This document shows, piece after piece, positions 1 to 7,200 of a stretch of 51,605 nt of DNA. The notes under the pieces were generated by a model, which was not told the DNA's origin, searched no databases, and saw only the letters and a list, made by a program, of their open reading frames with translations. The stretch spans positions 1-51,605 of the forward strand of contig CANQAC010000011.1 in assembly GCA_947589345.1 (NCBI GenBank), given 5' to 3'. The stretch comes from an uncultured Akkermansia sp. (GTDB taxonomy: Bacteria > Verrucomicrobiota > Verrucomicrobiia > Verrucomicrobiales > Akkermansiaceae). The stretch's first letter is position 1. Each line of letters starts with the position of its first letter. The position numbers and the translations under genes were made by a program.

Positions 1-133
1 CCAAATCCCAAATCCCAAATCCCAAATCCCAAATCCCAAATCCCAAATCCCAAATCCCAAATCCCAAATCCCAAATCCCAAATCGTAAATCCCAAATCCC
101 AAATCGTAAATCGTAAATCGTAAATCGTAAATA
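1..133. repeat. Heptamer tandem repeat array
   Basis: Nineteen contiguous 7-bp units: twelve CCAAATC, one GTAAATC, two CCAAATC, then four GTAAATC-type units, the last ending in A instead of C. The array runs off the left edge, so its full length is unknown. The variant GTAAATC units cluster at the end nearest the palindrome at 134-149. The same GTAAAT heptamers recur as a two-unit remnant at 2141-2154, again joined to the palindrome. Short heptamer repeats of this sort are known as STRR-type repeats in some bacteria; no function is visible. There are no spacers, so it is not a CRISPR array. Confidence 0.95.
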
Positions 134-149
134 GGCGCCGCTAGGCGCC
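134..149. repeat. GGCGCC palindrome (hairpin) at 3' end of the abiE-like operon
   Basis: GGCGCC-GCTA-GGCGCC forms a perfect 6-bp stem with a 4-nt loop, 12 bases beyond the stop codon of the toxin gene. Read on the minus strand the stem is followed by TATTTACG, so it could act as a weak terminator, although the T-run is poor. The same element, with two changed bases and joined to the same heptamers, lies at 2156-2171 at the end of the next operon. It is therefore better described as a dispersed repeat than as a dedicated terminator. Confidence 0.7.
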
Positions 150-161
150 CCCGCCTTTACC

Positions 162-1193
162 TCAGAACTCCATAGTCGGATAATTCTTGATGTTGAGATG
201 AAGCGGAGGCAATTGATTGACCTCTATCTCTAGTTCTGCAACTTCTGCCATGAGGGCAGAAAATTCCGGGGCATCGCGTGGAAGCATTTCTTTTTTCATT
301 TTTGCGTAGTCAAGTTCTAAGTCAGCTTTAATAGTCTCACATGGCATCAGATGCATGGAGCCTGGGACAGCATGAGGATAATCAGCCCAACCCGATCGGT
401 AAAAGTAGTACTTAAAAGATGACACTTGGTAAAGCAACCTCACATCAGTAAAAGCCCTTTGTTTAAGGGCGTCGTTTCGCGCCATCATAACGGCATCATA
501 GTAGTGACGGGCATATCGTAGCGGTAAAGCAGTGGGACGGTGCGCCTGTGAATGAAGAATAGTGATTTTCTCCCAAAAAGCTCGTTCGGCTGTGGTCGCC
601 ACAACGCTTGTTTCCGCTTCGTGAAACAGATGAGGATATACCTCTGCCATGTATGGACGCACCGTATGTTCCGCATGCGGATTCCAAGCGGCTTTTGGAC
701 CTATTTCCAGCAAGACACGGGGTCTGATGTATGAAGACTCGTAATTTCTCGGATAGGTGACAGCTATTACCTCCGGCGTTTCTTGGGGTATAACGGCGGA
801 ACAGACATCGCCGCAACACTCTCGAACGATGGGAAGAATCTTTTGTGCAATCTGTTGCGCGTTCCATTCATCCAGAGCTTCCATCATCCTTTCTCTGCCG
901 GATTTCCCGTAGTGCTGTCCCGGATTCAAATCATATTCAGCGCAGAAATCAGACCAATCCAAGATGAGATCGATATCTTCCGAAAACCGTTTAATGAGAC
1001 CATAAACCTTGGATAAACATGTTCCCCCCTTGAAGATTATGGATTCTTTCAAAGAAGATTGGAACAAACGCCGCAATATCCAGCAAACCCAGAAATCTTT
1101 TTCAATCGCAGCAGGATCCATATCCAACCGGGCTGCAGTCTGACCGATAAGCTCGAGTTGTTCGCGTTGGGGGCGATTGATAAAATTATTCAT
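162..1193 (-). CDS. AbiEii/AbiGii-family nucleotidyltransferase toxin
   Basis: A 343-residue protein with the hallmarks of the AbiEii toxin family, whose members have a DNA-polymerase-beta-like nucleotidyltransferase fold and block growth, some by modifying tRNA. Visible motifs are IEKDFWV (residues 30-36), GGTCLSK (56-62), RFSEDIDL with the two metal-binding aspartates (69-76), a third acidic strand RPRVLLEIG (157-165), and ERAFWEKITILH (203-214). Its ATG overlaps the last codons of the upstream antitoxin gene by 8 bases (ATGAATAA), which implies translational coupling in one operon. Length is usual for the family and nothing looks truncated. It belongs to the toxin half of a type IV-like toxin-antitoxin or abortive-infection pair. 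The family call is firm; the exact substrate cannot be read from sequence. Confidence 0.9.
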   Translation of the reverse strand: MNNFINRPQREQLELIGQTAARLDMDPAAIEKDFWVCWILRRLFQSSLKESIIFKGGTCLSKVYGLIKRFSEDIDLILDWSDFCAEYDLNPGQHYGKSGRERMMEALDEWNAQQIAQKILPIVRECCGDVCSAVIPQETPEVIAVTYPRNYESSYIRPRVLLEIGPKAAWNPHAEHTVRPYMAEVYPHLFHEAETSVVATTAERAFWEKITILHSQAHRPTALPLRYARHYYDAVMMARNDALKQRAFTDVRLLYQVSSFKYYFYRSGWADYPHAVPGSMHLMPCETIKADLELDYAKMKKEMLPRDAPEFSALMAEVAELEIEVNQLPPLHLNIKNYPTMEF

Positions 1194-1821
1194 TGGCGGA
1201 CAGCATGATTACAGTTCGAATGGAAGAGCGAAGTTTTTCAGTCAACAAAGGGGTCGCCTTGTTGAGATTACGGATGAGCTCCGGCGTGAGGATCGTCTTG
1301 ATTTTCGGAAGGTACGAGTCAGAGAGACTCAAGTCTCCCAGTTCCTTGATGGCTTGAATAAAGAGCTCGCACTGTTCATCGCCAAGCTGTGATTGCTTTG
1401 AAGAAACGTGCTTGAACTCGATCGTACGATTGTCGATCGTGTAAAAACGATTGGGACCACTCGAGAAATAGAGCAGCCGTGTGGGGAGTTGCGTACTGAG
1501 TCCCCAATAATTGAGAGCCGCACTTCCCGAGGGTTGTATATGCCATTTGTACTTGCGAGCGAGTGCGGCAGCGACGAGTCTCAAATCGGGTGCAAGGCAT
1601 TCCCGGAGCAGTTTGCTGTATCTGGGATAGTCATAGAGTCCGCGCCATAATTGACGTATCGTCCCCCGTTTTTTGAGTTGGTGCAGTGTACACGCAACGT
1701 TCGCATCATTGGAAAGCGAAAAAAAATCGCTGTTGGAAAAAACACAGCCCCTTCCCCAACGACGCAGATAGTTGAGGATTTTTCTCTCCAAAGAAAGCTC
1801 ACTTGTTGCCGCTCCCATCAT
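1186..1821 (-). CDS. AbiEi-like antitoxin / DUF6088 winged-helix regulator
   Basis: A 211-residue protein matching the DUF6088/AbiEi-like partner of AbiEii toxins. The N-terminus (about 10-66) reads as a winged helix-turn-helix ending in LWRGLYDYP. The second half has the family signature PSGSAALNYWGLSTQLP (97-113), YFSSGP (118-123) and FKH (136-138). In characterised AbiE systems the antitoxin also represses its own promoter by binding repeats, and duplicated motifs are present just upstream here (1853-1922). Two ATGs lie side by side at 1821 and 1818; I keep the first, since the promoter ends only about 7 bases upstream and either would give a leaderless message. The gene is first in the operon and overlaps the toxin by 8 bases. 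Confidence 0.85.
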   Translation of the reverse strand: MMGAATSELSLERKILNYLRRWGRGCVFSNSDFFSLSNDANVACTLHQLKKRGTIRQLWRGLYDYPRYSKLLRECLAPDLRLVAAALARKYKWHIQPSGSAALNYWGLSTQLPTRLLYFSSGPNRFYTIDNRTIEFKHVSSKQSQLGDEQCELFIQAIKELGDLSLSDSYLPKIKTILTPELIRNLNKATPLLTEKLRSSIRTVIMLSANE

Positions 1822-1827
1822 GTCCTG

Positions 1828-1855
1828 AGTTTAGCACAAATTATTCTTCATTCAA
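1828..1855 (-). promoter_or_regulatory. Promoter of the abiE-like operon, leaderless type
   Basis: On the minus strand TTGAAT (1855-1850) and TAAACT (1833-1828) are separated by 16 bases. The first ATG of the antitoxin gene is at 1821, so transcription would start at or within a base or two of the start codon. The -35 hexamer is part of a repeated AATTATCTTG motif (see 1853-1922), so a regulator bound there would block the promoter. Confidence 0.5.
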
Positions 1856-1922
1856 GATAATTTTTTAATTTTTCATAAATTACACAATACAAGATAATTA
1901 TATGAAATATATTTATATGAAA
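1853..1922 (-). promoter_or_regulatory. Duplicated operator-like motifs upstream of the antitoxin gene
   Basis: Two direct-repeat pairs lie in the very AT-rich upstream DNA. CAAGATAATT occurs at 1853-1862 and 1890-1899, and TTATATGAAA occurs at 1898-1907 and 1913-1922 (plus-strand spelling). The promoter-proximal copy of the first overlaps the -35 element. AbiEi antitoxins are known to autoregulate from repeats near their promoter, so these are plausible binding sites; that role is inference. Confidence 0.4.
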
Positions 1923-2069
1923 ATAGTACTTTTTCCTATAAAAATAATGACCTAAATCTCTATGTATCTTTCGAACTACGTATCACGTTGACTCATGAAA
2001 TTCCGCTACGCTATACCGCTTTGACGCTTCGGTACCGCACTACCTCAGCGCCCTGCGGGCAACGCATAC

Positions 2070-2107
2070 GCGTTGTCCAATCCGCCTCCGCTCCCTCGGC
2101 GGCTTTG
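2070..2107. repeat. Dispersed hairpin repeat, copy 1
   Basis: GCGTTGTCCAATCCGCC followed by a short loop, GGCGG and CTTTG. The copy at 4194-4230 shares GCGTTGTCCAA, a CCGCC-type arm, CTCGG and GGCTTTG, while the stem bases have changed together so that a hairpin is kept. It sits in the gap beyond the 3' end of the Septu-like operon. Confidence 0.6.
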
Positions 2108-2140
2108 CCTCCCCGCGCTCCGCGCGCGAATTTCCCACAT

Positions 2141-2171
2141 CGTAAATCGTAAATAGGCGCATCTAGGCGCC
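2141..2171. repeat. Heptamer remnant plus palindrome, copy 2
   Basis: Two CGTAAAT heptamers (2141-2154) run into A and then GGCGC-ATCTAG-GCGCC (2156-2171), matching the element at 120-149. Read on the minus strand, its GGCGCCTAG supplies the last two codons and the stop codon of the HNH nuclease gene, so the element borders or has entered the end of that gene. Confidence 0.75.
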
Positions 2172-2834
2172 CCGCTCCCCCGCGCAACGCGCGCGATTCC
2201 AGAGCATTTCACGCTGAAAATCCTCAAAGAGGTCAGAACAGCTGCGAAGCAGACTCTTCTTGGCGGCAAGAAAAGGTTGGTCAATCTTCAAAAACTCGAC
2301 AACTTCAGCGCGATTCTCCGGAGTCTTATCGTTCTTGTACTCTTTCAAACAGCGGGCAAAGTTCAAGACAACGCTACACAACTCATCGTAGAAAATCTTT
2401 TCCCTGATATCTCTCATACCTTCCCTTTTCCCATTATGCAGACGATGGAGAAGTTTCCGCGTCTGTCCCACTCCGGGGATATCCGGCTGTCGTACGGAAA
2501 TCTCCACAGCCTTGCATTCCGGTTTCAGGATGATGTCAAAGATCTCCTCGCAGGGCACATCACACGGAGAAACGATGTCGTCAAATTGGTCGCTTTTTCT
2601 CCCGTTGCAATAACCGCAACACAAAAAGAGGTTCGCCCAGTCGTACGCTTTCTCCGGGTAATTTTTGCGGCTCCTCAGGTGGTCGATTTGATAGTTCTTC
2701 CCCGTACAACTCTCGCAGAGGTAGCACTTCCCATCCTGATCAGTACAGAGAGTTTCCTGCACATCTTCGCCGTTCCACGTCTTTTTCCCGGCGAGAGATG
2801 CTGGGGCATTGGGCGATTTGCGCAGTTGGATCAT
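2163..2834 (-). CDS. HNH endonuclease, PtuB-like (retron/Septu-associated family)
   Basis: A 223-residue HNH nuclease. A zinc-binding CxxC (C37, C40) precedes IDHLRS (D51, H52), then N68 and LCCGYCNGRKSD with the second CxxC (C73, C76), N77 and K80: the beta-beta-alpha-metal HNH layout of the TIGR02646-type nuclease paired with AAA ATPases in Septu systems and some retrons. It starts 4 bases inside the ATPase gene (ATGA overlap), so the two are translationally coupled. In Septu the nuclease (PtuB) degrades DNA when released or triggered by the ATPase complex. The last eleven residues (NRARCAGERGA) look unlike the rest; they are encoded by GCGC-rich repeat DNA and the stop codon lies in a dispersed palindrome, so the native C-terminus may have been replaced. 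No reverse transcriptase is present, which argues against a retron. Confidence 0.82.
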   Translation of the reverse strand: MIQLRKSPNAPASLAGKKTWNGEDVQETLCTDQDGKCYLCESCTGKNYQIDHLRSRKNYPEKAYDWANLFLCCGYCNGRKSDQFDDIVSPCDVPCEEIFDIILKPECKAVEISVRQPDIPGVGQTRKLLHRLHNGKREGMRDIREKIFYDELCSVVLNFARCLKEYKNDKTPENRAEVVEFLKIDQPFLAAKKSLLRSCSDLFEDFQREMLWNRARCAGERGA

Positions 2835-4054
2835 AAGAGGCGAAGCGAAATCTGCTCAAGTTCGAGCAGGAGTTCTTTGTTTCCCTGCATACTTTCCAAG
2901 TCGCTAACAAGCTCCTTCAGCTCCTCCTTTTGCTCCGAGGTGAGTTCTCCTCCCCGGACAAGTTCACGAACCCGATGGAGCTTATCGGTGATGGCAGCCG
3001 GCGCGTCCTGTACTCCGAAATAGCCCTCGGTGAGCGACTCGTAAGGATACTCATCCGCATTGTCGAGTGGCTGGCGTCTTTCCAAATCAAATGCCACAGC
3101 ATTGCCAACGGAAGAGAGAACAAAAGGAGAATGCGTGGTGACGATAAATTGTATTTTGGGGAAAAGTGTTGTAAGAATGGGCAGAACCAGCCGTTGCAAT
3201 TCAAGATGCAGATGCGTCTCGACCTCATCAATGAGGACGATTCCCGGTTTGTCGTACGCCGCTGTAAGTTGATTCGGCGTCTGCATCTTGAGAATGATGT
3301 CCGACACAATGTCCAGAAGCGAAGCGTAACCATCCGCCAAAGCGGTCATCGGGGAACGCTTGGAACTATCAACGATGGTAAACACATAACCATGGGGATC
3401 GAATTCCAATCTCGCCTGCTTGTCATTAAAAATATGCTGAAGAGTCTTATCAAATTGCTCAAACCATGTCCCGATCCGTGCCGCCTCTTCGTTCTTTCCC
3501 TCATCGCGGAAGAGTGACCCCTGCACCTTGAGATTCAGAAGAAATTCAAGAAAGGTCTCGGATCTTTTCTTGCCGACATCTTGGGGAAATCCCACCTCCG
3601 TGATCTTCGGCGCCGTTGGCTGCTCAAACGCCGCCGAATGCTGCGCATCGTAGTATGCGATGAGGATTTCCCGTCTGTTCAAAATTCGCGCAAACTCTCC
3701 GTCATCGTCAGCCATCAGTTCAACGGAACCGACCAGCTTCTCCAAATACTTCTCATGATCCCTCAAAGAGTCTTGCGCCTTATTCCTCTCGTGCTCATCC
3801 CGGGCTTCGTCTATTTTCCGCTTATCAGCTTCTATCCACGCCCTCCATTGCTCGGCAGGCAGACCATTTCTGGTCATCCTTACCATCACCTCCCAAATCG
3901 CCCGCAGCACGCTCGTTTTCCCGCTGCCGTTGCGTCCCGTCAGCATCAGGTGCGTCGGCCCGTTTTTGGGAGATGTCGTGTCCTCCACTTTGATGGAAAA
4001 TCCTTCCAAGTGGTGTACGTGATGAACGGCTATTTCTTTGATATACGGCATCAT
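2831..4054 (-). CDS. AAA/ABC-type ATPase, PtuA-like (Septu defence)
   Basis: A 407-residue SMC/OLD-style ATPase. Walker A is GRNGSGKTS (40-48). A charged, probably coiled-coil stretch covers about 68-110. ALADGYASLLDIVSDI (238-253) is the signature-like segment, Walker B is GIVLIDEVETHLH (271-283, with D276 and E277), and the switch histidine lies in TTHSPFV (306-312). This order and the adjoining HNH nuclease match the PtuA-PtuB pair of Septu, where the ATPase multimer holds and controls the nuclease. ATGs lie at 4054 and 4051; the first is kept. A near-consensus promoter ends about 15 bases upstream. At 407 residues it is on the short side for PtuA as I recall the family, but all nucleotide-binding motifs are present. 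Other ATPase-HNH defence pairs cannot be excluded. Confidence 0.82.
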   Translation of the reverse strand: MMPYIKEIAVHHVHHLEGFSIKVEDTTSPKNGPTHLMLTGRNGSGKTSVLRAIWEVMVRMTRNGLPAEQWRAWIEADKRKIDEARDEHERNKAQDSLRDHEKYLEKLVGSVELMADDDGEFARILNRREILIAYYDAQHSAAFEQPTAPKITEVGFPQDVGKKRSETFLEFLLNLKVQGSLFRDEGKNEEAARIGTWFEQFDKTLQHIFNDKQARLEFDPHGYVFTIVDSSKRSPMTALADGYASLLDIVSDIILKMQTPNQLTAAYDKPGIVLIDEVETHLHLELQRLVLPILTTLFPKIQFIVTTHSPFVLSSVGNAVAFDLERRQPLDNADEYPYESLTEGYFGVQDAPAAITDKLHRVRELVRGGELTSEQKEELKELVSDLESMQGNKELLLELEQISLRLL

Positions 4055-4068
4055 AAAACAACGTGGAC

Positions 4069-4097
4069 AGTATATAGTTGCAGCATCCTCCTGTCAA
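4069..4097 (-). promoter_or_regulatory. Strong promoter of the ptuA-like operon, leaderless type
   Basis: TTGACA (4097-4092) and TATACT (4074-4069) are separated by exactly 17 bases on the minus strand, one base from the sigma-70-type consensus. The start codon is at 4054, giving a leader of about 8 bases with no room for a normal ribosome binding site. Confidence 0.8.
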
Positions 4098-4193
4098 CCT
4101 CAGAATAATCAACAACTCACCACAATTTTACACTCCCTCAGCTAAAAGACTCCGCTTCGCGTGCGCTCTGCACGGGGCCGTCGGGCGTCTTGC

Positions 4194-4230
4194 GCGTTGT
4201 CCAACCGCCCCCGAGGGCTCGGGGGCTTTG
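4194..4230. repeat. Dispersed hairpin repeat, copy 2
   Basis: GCGTTGTCCAACCGCC leads into GCCCCCGA-GGGC-TCGGGGGC (4207-4226), an 8-bp GC stem, then TTTG. It is related to 2070-2107. It lies between the end of the giant gene and the ptuA-like promoter and could stop transcription from the giant gene, but on the minus strand no T-run follows the stem, so I do not call it an intrinsic terminator. Confidence 0.6.
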
Positions 4231-4250
4231 TCATTCGCAACGCGTCCATC

Positions 4251-4290
4251 GTTACAGAATCACGCTTCGATCAGAAGCTGATTCTGTAAC
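4251..4290 (-). other. 17-bp stem-loop with the giant gene's stop codon in its loop
   Basis: On the minus strand the arm GTTACAGAATCAGCTTC (4290-4274) pairs fully with 4268-4251 except for one bulged G. The 5-nt loop TGATC contains the TGA stop (4273-4271). The first arm encodes the last residues, GYRISF. No T-run follows, so it is not a standard intrinsic terminator; a role in 3'-end processing or mRNA stability is inference. Confidence 0.85.
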
Positions 4291-7200
4291 CGGCGCTGGC
4301 GTTGAGGTTGGTGTAGCGGTAGCGGAGCTCAGCCGAGCCGTCGATGAAGAAGGTGCCTCCGCTGCTGCCCACCGGGATGGTGAGTCCAGCGCCGACCTCA
4401 ACACCGATCTTGCCGGTCTCCGCGCTCTCGACCTCCTGGGAGAGATTGCCGTGGAGCAGCGAGTTAGCCGCCTTGCCCGCGCCGTCGCCCACATCAGCCT
4501 TGGCCAGCACACGAGCCTCAAACACCGAGGAGCGTCCAAAGACATTCTCGTGGATGACCGACTGCAAGCGACCGCCCGCGCCGAAGGTGATGACGTCGGC
4601 CGTCACCTCATTCACGCGCAACCCGGCGTCACTGCCCGTTTCATCGTAGCCGTTGATCTCGGAGTGGCGGTACTGCACATTGAAGACGGGCTGGAACGCC
4701 ATGGTTCCCCTCTCGTTGAGCATCTTCGTGTAGGCCACCTCGTACATGAGACCGGCGGCGTAGCCATCCGTCTCACCGTGGGTCTTGTAGCCGGCCCCGG
4801 CGGCGTAGTTGACCGTGCGATCCAGCGAGATGTCGGAGAAGCCGACCGTAGCGAGGAAGGTGTGGCTCCAGGCTCCCTTCTGCGCGCGGATGAATCCGCT
4901 GAGGTAGGTGATGTCGATATCGCCCCTGCCCATGTCAGCCGAATCCGTCTTGAGGTCGTTGTACATGGCGGTGATAGCCAGGCCGACGGACGTGTTGGGG
5001 TTGACCTCCACACTGCCGCCCAGGGTGCCTCCCCAGCCATCCAGCGTGTAGCCGGGCGCCCAGCTGTCGGCATCCACCTTGTGGTAGCCGCTCTCGGCAT
5101 TCACCCAGGCGTGTACCTTCTTCGCACCCGGGTCGGCATTCACATTCGCGTCGCCCAGCATCGTGGAGCGGTTGCGCATGCTCTCCAACTGGCGTTTCAC
5201 GTCCTGCATCGTCGCGGAACCGAGAGTCGCCACCGAGCTGCCGGCCATCGCCGCAAACGTGCGCTCAAGGTCCACCGCCGGGTTGTAGGTATTCGTCAGC
5301 AAGCTGAAGAAATCCGGTCCGTTCACTGCCTGCGAAATGGCGTTGGCCAAGCGGTTCAGGTCACCGTTTGCACCGGCTCCGCGCACATACTGCCCGACCG
5401 CCGTGTACGGGTCATCCATCTCCCACGCCAAGTTGGCGCCGGCGACCACATTCTTGTGCATGCCGGGCTTGACGAAGACGTTGGTCTCCTGGCGCACCAT
5501 GCCGACGTACCAGCCATCGGCGTCATCGTACTGGAGCGACCCGGTGTAGTGCGAGGAACCGAGCCCCGTGAAGCCCACATCGAGCTTCTCGGCCACCTCT
5601 TCGGCGGACAGCTCTTTCCCGTCGTCGCCCACAATGTGCAGGTCCTTGCCCAGGCCCACATTGCTCTTTCCATCGCCGATGTCCACACTCAGCTTGCCCT
5701 TCTTGCCGTTGGAATCATCCACCTTCAGGTTGCCGCCCAAGCCCTCGGAGATGTCGCCGAGCGCCAGGTTGCCGCCGCCCTCCATCTCAATATCGCCGAA
5801 GTCCATTCCCTGCTCATCCGCGAGCATTCCCAGGTAGCTGCCGTCCTTCACACCCAGATCCCAGGCGGCCTCCGTCGTCACATTATCCAGCGTCAGCCGG
5901 CTGCCTTCCTCCACCGTCAGCTTCCCGCCCTTGCCGGAGCCCGCATCATTGGTCAGCGTGCCGGTGAAGGTGCTGCTGCTCTCGGGATCGGTGAGCGAGA
6001 GCTCGGAACCACCCTCGCCGGAGATCGTGCCGTTGCCGGTGAGAGATCCCACGGAGTTGCCCTGGCTCTTGTTCAAGTCCAGCTCACTGCCGCTGCCCAC
6101 GGACATGCGTCCCTCCGTCGCCAGCGAAGAATCATCGCCCACGGAAAGCTTGGAGCCGTCGTCCTTCAGGGTGATGTCGCCTTCCAGCTTGTTGCTCGCT
6201 CCGTCGCCGATCGTCCCGCCGTTCTCCAGCGCGAGTTCGCCGCCGTTCTTCACCGTGATGTCGCCCTCGCCCGTGATGGACGAATCCGCGCCCACCGTCA
6301 GCTTGCTGCCGGTCTTCGTGTCATCCGCGTTGGTTCTGCTGCCGGACACCGTGATGTCGCTGTCCTTCACCTGCGCACCATTCTCCACAGCCACATCCGC
6401 GCCGTCCTTCACCTGCAGATCCAAGTCGTCCACACCCGAATTCTCGCCGCTCATCGTGAGCTTGGAGCCGTTCTTCGCGCCGTCTTCAGCCTTCGAGGTG
6501 CCGCTCACCGTGAGCTTGCTCGTGCCGTCGCCGGTGAACTTAGTATCCTCCAGCGTCGTGCCGTTGCCACTCTCCTTACCGGAGTTGTCCAGAACCAGCT
6601 CGGCGTTCTCGGTGATGCCGATGTCGCCGCCGCCATCCTCTTCCACGATGTCGCCCACCGTGGTCTTGGAGCCGTTGGTGAACTCAAAGCCCGTGTCATG
6701 GTTATCCTTGTCGTCGCCGTAGGCGAAGGTCAGGGAACCCACCGTGTTGCTCTTGCCGCCCTGCACGGTGATGCTGCCATCCTCCACCTTCAGGTCGCCC
6801 TTGGCCTGGATGCCGCCCTTGCCGGTCTTCGCACTGCCGAGCGCCAGGTTGCCGTCGCCCGTCTTGTCGAAGTTCACGCCCTCGCCGCCCTTCACCAGGC
6901 CTTCAAAGGTCGTGTCCATGCCGCGCACGTCGAAGCCGTCCTTCTCCGTGTCGTTCACGGTATGGTCGCCATCCGTCACCTGACCCTTGTTCCAGCCCGT
7001 GCCGTTCAAGTCGCCGGTCGCGGCGTCCTTGTCGTTCTTCTGCGCGATGGAGTTGTCGAAGGTCACCGTCACGTCATCCGTCACCGCGCTGTTCTTATGG
7101 GCATTCAGCGTGGAGCCTTCCAGACCCACCACGTTCTTCAGGGTCACGTTCGTGTCATCCGCGCCGTCCTCGCCCGTCCCTGTCGTGAAGGTGAGATCCA

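Larger units (their letters stand above)
1822..2162. other. Intergenic region between the two defence operons
   Basis: No gene is seen in these 341 bases. The part next to the antitoxin gene (about 1830-1960) is strongly AT-rich and holds its promoter and repeats. The part from about 2000 is GC-rich and made of small inverted repeats: a hairpin near 2059-2078 (GGCAACGC against GCGTTGTC), the dispersed repeat at 2070-2107, a GCGC-rich stretch at 2114-2130 and the heptamer-palindrome element at 2141-2171. The sharp change of composition suggests DNA of different origins joined together. Confidence 0.7.

Noticed and set aside
1..133. Heptamer array considered as a CRISPR array or telomere
   Set aside because: No spacers, unit length only 7 bp, and no cas genes; the locus is internal and a similar two-unit remnant lies at 2141.
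2163..4054. Retron system
   Set aside because: The ATPase-HNH pair occurs in some retrons, but no reverse transcriptase gene or msr-msd-like RNA is found; 4055-4270 is too short for one and holds only the promoter and repeats.
4207..4226. Intrinsic terminator of the giant gene
   Set aside because: The stem is strong but on the minus strand it is not followed by a T-run; better described as a dispersed repeat.
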